64,000 nt of DNA from Hyphomicrobium sp. (GCA_030148425.1 JASBTM010000005.1:62001-126000), one strand, 5' to 3'. Shown: positions 38,048 to 46,672, counted from the first letter of the stretch. Translations and numbers: made by a program. The notes: generated from the letters alone by a model not told the origin.

Positions 38048-38542
38048 TCATTCAGATCTTCGGCTAGGCGCCCGCTTGCGATTGAGGCGCTCAAGACGTT
38101 CCGCAATTTCGCGGCGTAGGTCTTCCGCATGGGCGAGTGCCTCCTTGCTCTTGGCATTCCCGCCCGTCGACTTTTGCTTCGTCATCTCGCGTTGCATCTC
38201 AACGGCTTTCTCCAGGGCATTGACCATCTGCGACAGAGCACGCGACGCGCGCTCGCGATCTTGCGACGTGAGGCCCTTTTGCTTCTCGAGCTTCGTCAGT
38301 TCGCTGTCGATCGTGTTGTAGACGCGCTGAACGAGGGATCTCTTTGTCGGCGGTTTGGTTTTTGGTGGCGCGCTGCGACTCCGCTGCGCGGAGCTGGCCG
38401 CAGCGCGCGGGCTTGGGTCTTCGTTCGAGGCGATCGATAAGGCTTCTGACTTTTTTGTCTTTGCCGGTTTCGACGTGGCACGCTTCGCCTTCGTGGCGCT
38501 CGCTGCCGTCTTCGTCGCGCGAGCATCCGATGCCGCTGCCAT
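38048..38542 (-). CDS. Gene transfer agent small terminase-like protein with repeat insertion
   Basis: A 164-residue protein from ATG at 38542 (the frame is open to 38581). The second half (LVQRVYNTIDSELTKLEKQKG, then DRERASRALSQMVNALEKAVEM) resembles the small protein that precedes the large terminase in alphaproteobacterial GTA clusters. The first half is a low-complexity Ala/Lys/Thr tract, interrupted near residues 40-65 by the EDPSPRAAASSAQRSRSAP repeat peptide (copy 1). It overlaps the terminase start. The role is inferred from position and weak resemblance. Confidence 0.6.
   Translation of the reverse strand: MAAASDARATKTAASATKAKRATSKPAKTKKSEALSIASNEDPSPRAAASSAQRSRSAPPKTKPPTKRSLVQRVYNTIDSELTKLEKQKGLTSQDRERASRALSQMVNALEKAVEMQREMTKQKSTGGNAKSKEALAHAEDLRREIAERLERLNRKRAPSRRSE
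38359..38425 (-). repeat. In-frame coding repeat, copy 1 (small terminase-like gene)
   Basis: Nested palindrome with outer arms GCGCTGCG...CGCAGCGC and inner arms CTCCGC...GCGGAG. Read on the minus strand it encodes EDPSPRAAASSAQRSRSAP. It shares its core with the two tandem copies about 640 bases away in the next gene. Confidence 0.7.
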
Positions 38543-39026
38543 CAGCCGCCGACCTTTTTCGAATTTTGAAGGGATCCGCAATATGCGAGCGCGATGAGGC
38601 CGAAGCTGTCGAACCGGTGTCTCACACTTTTCGCGTTATACAGAAATGATGCCCGAGAAGCGTCGCGCTGTCAATTGCAAAATCACATAAGCTATTGAAA
38701 ATAAAAGAATTAAATTGCTTTCCGTAGCCAACCTGAAATTATAACCCGCACGCCAATGACGGGGATAAGTTTCGCGAAATTTCTTCGCTATGGCTCAAGC
38801 TGGGAGAAAGTCCTCAAGGCCAAGCACCGCTTATGCCGGTCGTCGCCGTGGATGGCCGCCTTCGCGGCCATGACGTTGTGGAGAGCTTCTCGATAAAACC
38901 GTCATCCCGGCGAAGGCCGGGATCTGTCCAGGCTGGAATATTCCCGGCAACCATCCGCTTGGAGGAACCCCAGCCTACGCAGGTCGACAGGTCCTGGAGT
39001 TCGCGGTAGCGGCCGGCGAGCGCGGG
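38543..39026. other. Intergenic region with AT-rich stretch and composite repeat
   Basis: No gene seen. Bases about 38680-38745 are AT-rich, unlike the surroundings, and probably hold the promoter for the leftward gene transfer agent relic. A GGGGATAAGTTT element at 38761-38772 matches the sequence found in the inverted repeat near 48060. A composite palindromic repeat occupies 38838-38986. Confidence 0.6.
38838..38986 (-). repeat. Composite palindromic repeat, copy 1
   Basis: Read on the minus strand: a 50-base module containing AAGCGGATGGTTGCCGGGAA, then module A (GATCCCGGCCTTCGCCGGGA), a spacer, then module B (GTCATGGCCGCGAAGGCGGC). Same order and spacing as copies 2-4 on the plus strand. 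Copies 1 and 2 also share the extra 50-base module. Confidence 0.8.
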
Positions 39027-39551
39027 TTATTTCGCGGATTTGCGCGGCGCGGGATTTGCGGCGGGCTTGCGGGACGAGCGTGGTGGAGCTTCAGCCTCCA
39101 CCGGCAAATCCGGAATGATGTACTTCAGATAATTCTGTTGCTTCACACGGCGTTCGCTCATGGCGAAGCTGCGGACGGAGATGCCTGCCTGATGCACCGT
39201 TTCGGGCGTGCCGGAGACGAGCGGATGCCACCACGGCAGGTCGCCGCGGTCGCCCACGATGCGGTAGGCGCACGTCTTCGGCAGCCACGACAATTCACGC
39301 GCGCGGGCGATGTCGATTTCGAGGCAATCCGGCATCTTCTGGAAGCGGTTGGGATAATCCCGGCAGCGGCAGGTACGGACGTCGAGCATCCCGCACGCGA
39401 GCCGTGTCAGGTAGATCTCCGCTGTATCCTCGTCCTCGAGCTTGACCAGGCAGCAGCGCCCGCAGCCGTCGCACAGTGCCTCCCACTCCTCGCGGTTCAT
39501 CTCCTCGAGGGTTTTGGTGCGCCAGAACGGTGGATCGTTGCCGTCCAACAT
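39027..39551 (-). CDS. YcgN-family cysteine cluster protein (UPF0260)
   Basis: A 174-residue protein with the family's cysteine clusters: [14 protein letters not shown] near residue 27 and [17 protein letters not shown] near 53, plus LPKTCAYR. These probably bind a metal, but the biochemical role of the family is unknown. The C-terminal 25 residues are a Pro/Ala/Lys tail beyond the usual domain. I chose ATG at 39551 ([10 protein letters not shown]), which matches the family start. Confidence 0.85.
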   Translation of the reverse strand: MLDGNDPPFWRTKTLEEMNREEWEALCDGCGRCCLVKLEDEDTAEIYLTRLACGMLDVRTCRCRDYPNRFQKMPDCLEIDIARARELSWLPKTCAYRIVGDRGDLPWWHPLVSGTPETVHQAGISVRSFAMSERRVKQQNYLKYIIPDLPVEAEAPPRSSRKPAANPAPRKSAK

Positions 39552-39765
39552 CAGATGTTGCTCTTCCCTTCTGCAAGCTCTCGGGATAACCACAATTTTG
39601 TCGACTTGCGACGCCTAACGTCGCCAAACTCGGCTGGCGGCGCATTCGGTGGAACGCGTCGCAATTGGTGTTGCGAATAAGACTCTCGCTATAAGGGCTT
39701 AAGCCCGCGTCTCACGCGTGACAAGAGCGACTTAACGGTTCGGCGCGGGCAAGGGGTAGCGCTTC

Positions 39766-42078
39766 TTGAACGACTGGTTTCACAAGCAGGGCGGCCGGGA
39801 TCGTTTTATCGATTGGCTAGCGCTTGATTCGAAGCTCAACTCTACGCTGGGCGACGCGTGGTCGCGGATCAAGGATTACTGGAACGCGGGCTCGAGCTAT
39901 TTCGCGCGGTTCCAGCTTGTCGGCTGGCGGCGGCTGCTGAACGAATTCGCGTCCGAAAGCCTGACGATGCTCTTCGGCGGCTTCGTCGTGCTCTACGGGC
40001 TGGCGCTTCCGGCTTTCCAGGAGTTCGACGAAAGCAAGTTCCTGACCGGTCGCTATGCCGTCAAGTTCCTCGACGTCAACGGCAACGAGATCGGCAAGCG
40101 CGGCATCCTGCATAACGATTCTGTTCCGCTCGACGAAATCCCGGATGTTCTGATCAAGGCGACGCTCGCGACGGAAGACCGGCGCTTCTTCGAGCATTAC
40201 GGCGTCGACGTGCTTGGCACGCTGCGTGCGCTCGTTACCAACGTGCAAGCGAACGAAGTCGTGCAAGGCGGCTCGACCTTGACGCAGCAGCTCGCGAAAA
40301 ATCTCTTCCTCTCGTCGGAGCGATCGCTGCAGCGAAAGGTCAAGGAGCTGTTTCTCTCGTTCCTGCTTGAAAGCCGCTATTCGAAACGCGAGATCCTGAA
40401 GCTGTATTTCGATCGCGCGTACATGGGCGGCGGTACGTTCGGCGCGGAAGCTGCGTCGCAATACTATTTCGGCAAGTCCGTGCGCGACATTAGCATGGCG
40501 GAAGCGGCAGTGCTTGCGGGCCTCTTCAAAGCGCCGACGAAATACTCGCCGCTGGTCGATCTCGCGGCGTCGCGCGCGCGCACCAATCAGGTGCTCGATA
40601 ACCTCGTCGAGGCCGGATACTACACGGCTGGGCAAGTGCACGCCGCGCGCATCAATCCGGCGAAAATCGTCGAAGCGCGCGCGACGACGAGCCCCGACTG
40701 GTTCCTCGACTGGGCGTACGAAGAAGTTCAGCGTATCGCCGACGGCAAGAACCAATACGTGCTCACGGCACGCACGACCGTCGATCTTACGCTGCAGCGA
40801 CAAGCCGAGGAGGCGCTCGCTGCGTCGCTGCGCAAGGAAGGGCGAAGCAACAATTTCCACTCCGGCGCCATTGTCGTAATGGAGACGGACGGCAAAGTGC
40901 GCGCGATCGTCGGAGGTCCGGATTACGGCGAAAGCCAATTCAACCGCGCGACGCACGCCAAGCGTCAGCCGGGCTCGTCCTTCAAAGTGTACGTCTATGC
41001 TACGGCGATGGAGAACGGCTTCACGCCCGAGACAATGGTGCGCGACGCATCACGGTCGTGCGGAAACTGGTCGCCATCGAACTACGGCGGCGGCGGCGGG
41101 TCGGGCGCGCGCATTCCGCTCTGGAACGCCCTCGCCCGCTCGCTCAACACTGTCGCCACCGAGCTGTCGTTCGTCGTCGGCCGCGAGAAGGTGATCGAGA
41201 TGACCAAGCGGCTCGGCATCGAGGGCGTGAAGAAGACGTGCTCGATGGCGCTCGGCGACGGCGGCATCACGGTGCTCGAGCATACGGGCGGGTTCGCTAC
41301 GTTCGCGAACGGCGGCAAGCTCGCCAAGCCCTACGGCATTCTCGACATCACGACCTCGAAGGGCGATCTGCTCTACTCGCGCGAACGCGACGAGCCCCCC
41401 GCGCCGCAAGTCCTCTCGCGCCATGTGGCGGAAGAAATGAACGTCATGCTCAACCGCGTCGTGACGGAAGGCACCGGCGGCATGGCCAATCTCGATTTCA
41501 CCAACGTCGCGGGCAAGACCGGAACATCGACCGGCCCGAAGGACGCGTGGTTCATGGGCTTCACAGGCAAATACGTGGCGGGCGTGTGGGTCGGCAACGA
41601 CGACAACAGGCCGATGCGCATGGGCGTCACAGGCGGTCATCAGGCGGCCCCCATCTGGCATGATCTCATGACGGTCGCGCACGCCGACATGAACATTCCA
41701 ACCATCCCGGGTCTCGCGCCGCATCCGAAACAAGTGGAAGAGCAACAACGCCTCGCGGAGATCAGGGCGCAGCAAGTGGCGGCGGGGCTCGCACCGATCC
41801 AGACGGACGCCTCGAAACCGCAAAGCATCATGCCGCCGAAGACGCGCGAAGCTTTGAAGATGCTTGTCTCCGCATTGCGAAAGGCGAACGGAGAGCCGGC
41901 CGCGCCGCCGGAAGCACCGCACGTTCCGCAACACGAAGACCCGAAGCAAGCGCCGCAGCCGGTCAACCGTCCCGACCGGCGCGCAACGCTGTTCGATACC
42001 TCGCACGACGATCTCTCGATACCGGCCTCAGCGCCGCCTCCGCCGGGACAGCAAGCGTCTCCCACGGCGTTGCCCTGA
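39766..42078 (+). CDS. Class A penicillin-binding protein 1A (glycosyltransferase/transpeptidase)
   Basis: A 770-residue bifunctional peptidoglycan synthase. One membrane anchor is near residues 60-80. The GT51 domain has catalytic glutamate about 137 in EDRRFFEHYG, then GGSTLTQQLAKNLFL. The transpeptidase has nucleophile serine about 404 in SSFK, the SLN motif in ARSLNTVA, and KTGTS at about 584. A Pro/Ala-rich tail follows 680. The start is TTG with GGGG about nine bases upstream; no better start precedes the anchor. Confidence 0.93.
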   Translation: MNDWFHKQGGRDRFIDWLALDSKLNSTLGDAWSRIKDYWNAGSSYFARFQLVGWRRLLNEFASESLTMLFGGFVVLYGLALPAFQEFDESKFLTGRYAVKFLDVNGNEIGKRGILHNDSVPLDEIPDVLIKATLATEDRRFFEHYGVDVLGTLRALVTNVQANEVVQGGSTLTQQLAKNLFLSSERSLQRKVKELFLSFLLESRYSKREILKLYFDRAYMGGGTFGAEAASQYYFGKSVRDISMAEAAVLAGLFKAPTKYSPLVDLAASRARTNQVLDNLVEAGYYTAGQVHAARINPAKIVEARATTSPDWFLDWAYEEVQRIADGKNQYVLTARTTVDLTLQRQAEEALAASLRKEGRSNNFHSGAIVVMETDGKVRAIVGGPDYGESQFNRATHAKRQPGSSFKVYVYATAMENGFTPETMVRDASRSCGNWSPSNYGGGGGSGARIPLWNALARSLNTVATELSFVVGREKVIEMTKRLGIEGVKKTCSMALGDGGITVLEHTGGFATFANGGKLAKPYGILDITTSKGDLLYSRERDEPPAPQVLSRHVAEEMNVMLNRVVTEGTGGMANLDFTNVAGKTGTSTGPKDAWFMGFTGKYVAGVWVGNDDNRPMRMGVTGGHQAAPIWHDLMTVAHADMNIPTIPGLAPHPKQVEEQQRLAEIRAQQVAAGLAPIQTDASKPQSIMPPKTREALKMLVSALRKANGEPAAPPEAPHVPQHEDPKQAPQPVNRPDRRATLFDTSHDDLSIPASAPPPPGQQASPTALP

Positions 42079-42104
42079 TACGGATGCAATAGGAAACCAG
42101 CGAC

Positions 42105-42758
42105 GTGGCATCGATCGAAGCCGAGCCAGCAGCCCCAACGAGACTGAGCGTGCTACGCACGATCGTCGCGATTCTGGTGCGCGCGATCACGGTTCTGATG
42201 GTGCTCGCTCTTGCCGTTGCGACTGGCTTATGGACCAGCCGCTATATGATAGATCGCGGCTCTCCGCTTTCTTCAGATAGATACGGGCCTTGGCTGCAAT
42301 GGCGCGATGTCGGACGCGCGGCGGCCGACCCTTATACGAAGGCGCACGTGATCGCGACAGGCAAGCTCAGGATTTCCGCCGACAGCGCTGGCGTCTTCGA
42401 GGCGAGTACGGATTCGCAGGGCGCGCGACTGCACTCGTCGTGCAGCTACGTCATCGACGGCGCCAACATGCGCGGACTGTGGTGGAGTCTCGCCGTCTTC
42501 GACGCGCGCGGAAATCTCATCGCGAACGACGCCGATCGCTACGAGTTCACGGCCGACACCATCGCCCCCAATCCGAGCGGATCGTTCGTCGTTTCGCTCG
42601 GGCGCGACGCGCGTCCCGGCAACTGGCTGCCGACGAGCGGCGCGGGACGTCTCGTCCTCGTCTTCACCGTGCTCGATCCCGCGACCGGTCTGTCGTCAGA
42701 AGAGCGCGCGGAGCGCAACAAACATCTACCGGTTATCAAACGCGAGGGCTGCTCATGA
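42105..42758 (+). CDS. DUF1214 domain membrane-anchored protein
   Basis: A 217-residue protein with one N-terminal transmembrane segment (about 20-45) and a DUF1214 beta-rich domain (YGPWLQWRDVGRAAADPYTKAH; WWSLAVFDARGNLI). Function of the domain is unknown; it usually occurs with DUF1254, sometimes in one chain. Here the DUF1254-like partner is the next gene, overlapping by four bases (ATGA). It follows the penicillin-binding protein gene by 26 bases, so all three may be cotranscribed. Confidence 0.8.
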   Translation: MASIEAEPAAPTRLSVLRTIVAILVRAITVLMVLALAVATGLWTSRYMIDRGSPLSSDRYGPWLQWRDVGRAAADPYTKAHVIATGKLRISADSAGVFEASTDSQGARLHSSCSYVIDGANMRGLWWSLAVFDARGNLIANDADRYEFTADTIAPNPSGSFVVSLGRDARPGNWLPTSGAGRLVLVFTVLDPATGLSSEERAERNKHLPVIKREGCS

Positions 42759-43312
42759 AGCTGCTCAGAAACTTCGATTGGCGGCTGCTCGCGATCTTTT
42801 TTCTGCTTGCCGGGATCGTGCATCTCGTCGTCACGTTCCTCGCTGTCAACGATACGCGCCGATCTGCGTATTCTCGCCTGACACAGGAATTCACGAAGAA
42901 TACGATGACAATCGCGGACGCCGTGGCGCCCCACCATCAGCCGCTGCCGTTCTTGGCGCCAGATGCGCGCTACGCCTTCTGCCCGTTCGAAACGAAGGAT
43001 GGCACGATGCGCGTGCGTGCGCTGCTTCCCGATCTCGGCTGGACCGTCGGGGTCTATGCGCCAGACGGAACAAACCTCTATTTCGCTGCCGCCTCAGCGG
43101 ACCGCGAGACGACCATCGATCTGTCCATCGTGCCTTCGGATGATCGCTTCATGGGATTGCCCGTCACGACAGCTGCGAACGTCGATCCGCAGCAGACAAT
43201 CGCGGCGGCGAAGGGCTTGATCGTCGTCCGTGCGCCCGACAAGGGCGACCCCTATCGCGCCGATGAACTCGCGGCGCTGGCCAAGGCAACCTGCCGCCGC
43301 GAGGGTGCGTGA
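42755..43312 (+). CDS. DUF1254 domain membrane-anchored protein
   Basis: A 185-residue protein with an N-terminal membrane segment (about 10-30) and a DUF1254-like domain (DARYAFCPFETKDGTMRVRA; LGWTVGVYAPDGTNLYF). I chose ATG at 42755, which overlaps the DUF1214 gene stop; the longer open frame upstream lies within that gene. Role unknown. Confidence 0.8.
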   Translation: MKLLRNFDWRLLAIFFLLAGIVHLVVTFLAVNDTRRSAYSRLTQEFTKNTMTIADAVAPHHQPLPFLAPDARYAFCPFETKDGTMRVRALLPDLGWTVGVYAPDGTNLYFAAASADRETTIDLSIVPSDDRFMGLPVTTAANVDPQQTIAAAKGLIVVRAPDKGDPYRADELAALAKATCRREGA

Positions 43313-43384
43313 TTCTGATCGAAGCCATGTCATTCTCGGACTCGTCCCGAAGATCCATTTGACATGGCGCGCGCGGCCCGGAGG

Positions 43385-43407
43385 ATCCTCGGCCAGAAGC
43401 CGAGGAT
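43385..43407. repeat. Perfect 9-base stem hairpin
   Basis: ATCCTCGGC and GCCGAGGAT with a CAGAA loop, 73 bases after the DUF1254 gene. No T-tract follows, so it is not a classical terminator. It could stabilise or end transcripts. Confidence 0.55.
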
Positions 43408-43443
43408 GACAGTGAAGAGGCACCGGCAATTGCCTTCCAAGAC

Positions 43444-43600
43444 CGTCGTTCCTGCGTAGTCAGGGGTTCGCCGAAGCGGATGGTTGCCGGAAATCGTCCG
43501 GCCTGGACAGATCCCGGCCTTCGCCGGGATGACGGCAGAGTTGAGAGGACCCTCGCTCTCCAACGTCATGGCCGCGAAGGCGGCCATCCACGGCAACGAT
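43444..43600 (+). repeat. Composite palindromic repeat, copy 2
   Basis: Contains the extra module AAGCGGATGGTTGCCGGAAA, then module A (GATCCCGGCCTTCGCCGGGA) at 43511-43530 and module B (GTCATGGCCGCGAAGGCGGC) at 43565-43584. It is the reverse complement of copy 1 over its full length. Confidence 0.8.
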
Positions 43601-43754
43601 CAGCACACACCGTGGTTCGGCTTTCCGGATACCGGTCGCGCCTTCTCCGGGATGAGCGAGGTTTCGGAATGACGTCGGAGCGAGATCATTGTCATCCTCT
43701 GGCTCGTACCGAGGATCACAGTCGGAATTCATTTCCCGTCAAGCGTGAGCAGGC

Positions 43755-43940
43755 TCAGCTTTCCAGCTCGGGCTCTTCGCTGTGCCGCTTCGACTTCCTC
43801 TGATCTTCGGCGTCTCCGTCCCGTTCGTAGCGCACGCCCGGGAACAAAACGATTTCCGCAGATGAAGCCGCTTCGCAGGCCGCAAGAACTGATGCAGCGG
43901 CCGGTCTCGGTGCAAACTTGAATTCCAATATCGTTGCCAT
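43755..43940 (-). CDS. Small conserved hypothetical protein
   Basis: A 61-residue protein (MATILEFKFAPRP...) with an IVLFPGVRYER motif. This short motif near the middle of tiny charged proteins recurs in Rhizobiales genomes as far as I recall, which is why I count it as real. Function unknown. The frame is open upstream to 44018; the ATG at 43940 gives the typical MATxxxF start. Confidence 0.55.
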   Translation of the reverse strand: MATILEFKFAPRPAAASVLAACEAASSAEIVLFPGVRYERDGDAEDQRKSKRHSEEPELES

Positions 43941-44141
43941 GCGCAATCCCCCAAGGGTCGCGAACGTCGCTCGCGCCATGCGGCATTCCCCGCCGTAATG
44001 GCTCCCGCCACGGGACATGAGACACGAAACGAAAGGTGGCGAGTATGCGCTGTTGCCGCCAGAATCATCGCATCATACGAATTACAGGCGTCGTCGAGTT
44101 AACGAATTGTAAACACGAAACGCACGAGCGCCCGAGTGTTG

Positions 44142-44486
44142 CTATTTCATCAATTCGTCGCCGAGGAAGTGGCGGCCTTCGCGATCCTCGATCTCAACCA
44201 CCCAGATGTCGCTGTCGAATCCCGCTTCGCGTTTCAGCATCTCGTCGGCTTCGGCCTCCGGCACGAACTCGCTCTTGAAGCGCGACACCCAGCGCCTATC
44301 GATGTCGGCTTCGTCGAGTCCCGCAGGCGCAGGTGAAAAGACGGCCGCCATTTTGTCAGGGCGCACGATCTTGATGAAAATCGCTCCGGCGTCGTCGTCG
44401 CCGTGACGCGCGATAACGCCCATCGCGCCGTTGTAGACGCAGCGGCGAAGGTAAGCCTTGATCCAGATTTCCGATTTGAGGCGCAT
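44142..44486 (-). CDS. DUF1491 family protein
   Basis: A 114-residue protein matching the DUF1491 pattern: start MRLKSEIWIKAYLRRC, middle ARHGDDDAGAIFIKI, and an acidic C-terminal half with IDRRWVSRFKSEF and DIWVVEIEDREGRHFLGDE. Found mainly in alphaproteobacteria; function unknown. Followed on the same strand by the peptidoglycan-binding protein end 33 bases away. Confidence 0.85.
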   Translation of the reverse strand: MRLKSEIWIKAYLRRCVYNGAMGVIARHGDDDAGAIFIKIVRPDKMAAVFSPAPAGLDEADIDRRWVSRFKSEFVPEAEADEMLKREAGFDSDIWVVEIEDREGRHFLGDELMK

Positions 44487-44519
44487 CGATCCACGTTAGC
44501 AGGCGAAGAACGAAAATCG

Positions 44520-45245
44520 CTAGCGCTTCGATGCCTTCGCGACAGCTTCGCGACGCGCTTTCGGTTCGCTTTGCAGACGGAGCAGGCGGCTTTCCATCGG
44601 GCCTGAGATGCGGCCGCTGACCTTCAGCTTCTGATCGGTTTCGAATTCGCGGACAGCGCGCGAGAACTCGGGCGTCAACGCGGCGCCCGGCACGCCGGTC
44701 TGATAGCCGAGCGCGGAGAGCTGCTGCTTCACCGTACGCACGAGGCTTTCGCCGTCGGGCGACATCGTCCTACCGGGGCGAGCGGCGTTGGATGGCAGCG
44801 AAGAGCTGCCGAGAATGAGCTGGCTCAGGAGCTGGTCGCTCGGTTGGCCCGTCAACACCAAGCCGTTGTCGTATTCATAAGCGAAGACCGCCGCGCGCGT
44901 GACGAGTCCAAGGACGCCGTCGGCCGGACCGGCATCGTAATTGATGTTGTTGAGCTCGCGCTGCACGCCCTTCGTGATGTCGGCGCGGTCGGCGTCGTCG
45001 CTGACGCTCCCCGGACCCGGAGGCAGGACGGCGTCGGCGGCGTTCTGCTGCGTGCCCGGACCCGGCGACGTCGGCCCGAGCGCCAAGCCCGGCCCGTCGA
45101 CCCATGAAGTCCGGTCGGTGATGCCGCCGGTTTCGATCGCACTGCCTTTGCCGCCCGTATTCTGAAAGACAAACATGTTCAGTGCGACGCTCGTGGTCGC
45201 CAGTAGCGACAAGACGGCTGCGAGCTTTAGGTCCCTCTCGGTCAT
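44520..45245 (-). CDS. Membrane-anchored protein with two peptidoglycan-binding domains
   Basis: A 241-residue protein. One N-terminal anchor (about residues 8-27), a flexible Gly/Pro-rich linker (28-88), then two PG_binding_1-type repeats: KGVQRELNNINYDAGPADGVLG near 92 and VKQQLSALGYQTGVPGAALTPE near 172. Probably tethers to the cell wall in the periplasm. No catalytic domain is seen. Confidence 0.82.
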   Translation of the reverse strand: MTERDLKLAAVLSLLATTSVALNMFVFQNTGGKGSAIETGGITDRTSWVDGPGLALGPTSPGPGTQQNAADAVLPPGPGSVSDDADRADITKGVQRELNNINYDAGPADGVLGLVTRAAVFAYEYDNGLVLTGQPSDQLLSQLILGSSSLPSNAARPGRTMSPDGESLVRTVKQQLSALGYQTGVPGAALTPEFSRAVREFETDQKLKVSGRISGPMESRLLRLQSEPKARREAVAKASKR

Positions 45246-45504
45246 GCTGCCCGTTCCCTTGTTGCCCCCGCCGGCGAGTATCGCGGTCAGCCGTTAAGAC
45301 CTCCTTAACCGTCGGCCTTAACCGTTCAAAAACGCGTCGATTAAATCGATAAAATTTGAAGCAAATGCAGCTCAAATTGTGCGGCGCGGGCTAGCTTAAC
45401 CTTGATGCGGGGATGCTATCGATGTGTGTGAGGGATGATCCCTCGTTCAATCCGCTTCCCGCGCCGACACCTCAGATCGGCCGGCAGACGCGAAGGTTTG
45501 TGTT

Positions 45505-45900
45505 ATGGGTTTGTTGCGTATTGCCACAGTCGTCGCGATCGGGGTCGCCCTGCTTCCCTCCGACAAGGAGCAGCAGCAGCGGCTTTACGAGCGTGCCGGC
45601 GCGAGCGCCGAATGGGTCATCACGTTTTGCGACCGGAACACCACCGTCTGCGCGAAAAGCGCTGAGTTGTGGACCCAATTCGTCGCCAAGGCTCAATTCG
45701 GCGCCCAGCTCGCTTACGATATGGCCCGCGAGCGCTACGCCAATTCGGGCGCCATGAGCAACGCGAGCCTCAGGCTCGACGATACGAAAGGCAGCGGCGG
45801 CGTCGCCCCGGCCATGCTCGAACGCGACAGCGGCACTCTGACGCCGTTCGATAAAGCCCCCGATTGGCGCGGCAAACGGCCGAACCACAACGGCGTCTAA
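45505..45900 (+). CDS. DUF5330 family protein
   Basis: A 131-residue protein with a short hydrophobic N-terminus (MGLLRIATVVAIGVALLP) and a DUF5330-like core with two cysteines in WVITFCDRNTTVCAKS. Function unknown. The 258-base spacer before it holds no gene I can support, and presumably the promoters for it and for the divergent peptidoglycan-binding protein. Confidence 0.75.
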   Translation: MGLLRIATVVAIGVALLPSDKEQQQRLYERAGASAEWVITFCDRNTTVCAKSAELWTQFVAKAQFGAQLAYDMARERYANSGAMSNASLRLDDTKGSGGVAPAMLERDSGTLTPFDKAPDWRGKRPNHNGV

Positions 45901-46009
45901 GCCGCGAGCGGGTCTCTGTCCGCTTCCGGCCTTGCCCTTTCCCTGCCCGGCCACCTATGTGTAGGTAAAGCGATCCGCTCGTGTTGCGGATCAAAGCCGG
46001 GCGATCCTC

Positions 46010-46441
46010 ATGAGCATCGAAGACATTCGCGCCGATTTCGCGCTCCTCGACGAATGGGAGGATCGCTACCGCTATGTCATTGAACTCGGTCGCGCGTTGC
46101 CACCCTTCCCGAACGAATTACGGACGGATGCCAACAAGGTGCGCGGCTGCGCGAGCCAGGTGTGGCTCGCGACTCGCCGCGTCGGCGATCCGGGCCAGCC
46201 GAGTTCCGGCGACACACTTGAAATGCAGGGAATGAGCGACGCGCACATCGTCCAAGGTCTCGTCGCGCTGCTCTTCATCATTTACCAGGGCAAGACGCTC
46301 GACGAGATCGTGAAGACGGACGCCGAGGGCATCTTCGCGAGTCTCGGCCTGAAAGAACATCTGACACCGCAGCGTTCCAACGGTCTCGCCTCGATGGTCA
46401 AGCGGATCAGAGCCGACGCGTCGCAAATGCTCGCGGTGTAA
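46010..46441 (+). CDS. sufE: Cysteine desulfuration protein SufE
   Basis: A 143-residue sulfur acceptor for the cysteine desulfurase SufS in iron-sulfur cluster assembly. The sulfur-carrying cysteine is 47 in KVRGCASQVW. Other family features are FALLDEWEDRYRYVIELG at the start and GLKEHLTPQRSNGL near the end. No other suf genes are adjacent, a common situation in this class. Confidence 0.94.
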   Translation: MSIEDIRADFALLDEWEDRYRYVIELGRALPPFPNELRTDANKVRGCASQVWLATRRVGDPGQPSSGDTLEMQGMSDAHIVQGLVALLFIIYQGKTLDEIVKTDAEGIFASLGLKEHLTPQRSNGLASMVKRIRADASQMLAV

Positions 46442-46527
46442 GACTTCTTCTTCCGGCTCGAAACAAGCGCCCCGATGGTGCGGATCACTCTCATTGCCGC
46501 GAAGGCGTGGATCCGTTCGATCATCAT

Positions 46528-46626
46528 GCCTGGACAGATCCCGGCCTTCGCCGGGATGACGGTAGTGTTGGGAGAGCTATCGCTTCCGCAACGTCATGGC
46601 CGCGAAGGCGGCCATCCAAGGCGACG
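46528..46626 (+). repeat. Composite palindromic repeat, copy 3
   Basis: TGCCTGGACAG, then module A (GATCCCGGCCTTCGCCGGGA), spacer TAGTGTTGGGAGAGCTATCG, then module B (GTCATGGCCGCGAAGGCGGC). Lacks the 50-base extra module of copies 1 and 2. Confidence 0.8.
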
Positions 46627-46672
46627 ATTCGGCACCCAGACAGCAGGCGACATGCGCGGTGGTGAGGGTTGA

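Larger units (their letters stand above)
37331..38130 (-). pseudogene. Gene transfer agent large terminase, N-terminal fragment with in-frame repeat insertions
   Basis: Only the ATPase start of a phage/GTA large terminase survives. Walker A is LLLGGRGSGKTRAGAEWVR; later segments include RIALVGKTLGDVRNVMIEG and FSADEAEALRGPQFTAAWCDE. Homology stops at FALRLGDAPR, where the frame runs into the baseplate relic. The nuclease domain is absent. Two insertions unlike any terminase interrupt it: a 102-base palindromic element (37859-37960) after DQLAPP, and two tandem repeat units (37637-37757) between the Walker region and RIALVGK. Both keep the frame open. The start is uncertain; ATG at 38130 or TTG at 38094 overlap the upstream gene. 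Confidence 0.85.
43313..43754. other. Convergent intergenic region rich in palindromic repeats
   Basis: No gene seen. Genes on both sides end here. It holds a 9-base stem (ATCCTCGGC/GCCGAGGAT, loop CAGAA) at 43385-43407, composite repeat copy 2 at 43444-43600, and a GTCATCCTC-type half element near 43690. Repeats may act as mRNA 3' ends. Confidence 0.6.

Noticed and set aside
34012-38542. Active prophage
   Set aside because: No integrase, attachment sites, capsid or replication genes; the pieces match a gene transfer agent cluster with large deletions.
39660-39700. Sigma-70 promoter before the penicillin-binding protein gene (TTGCGA...TATAAG)
   Set aside because: Spacing of about 13 bases is too short; no reliable pair could be chosen.
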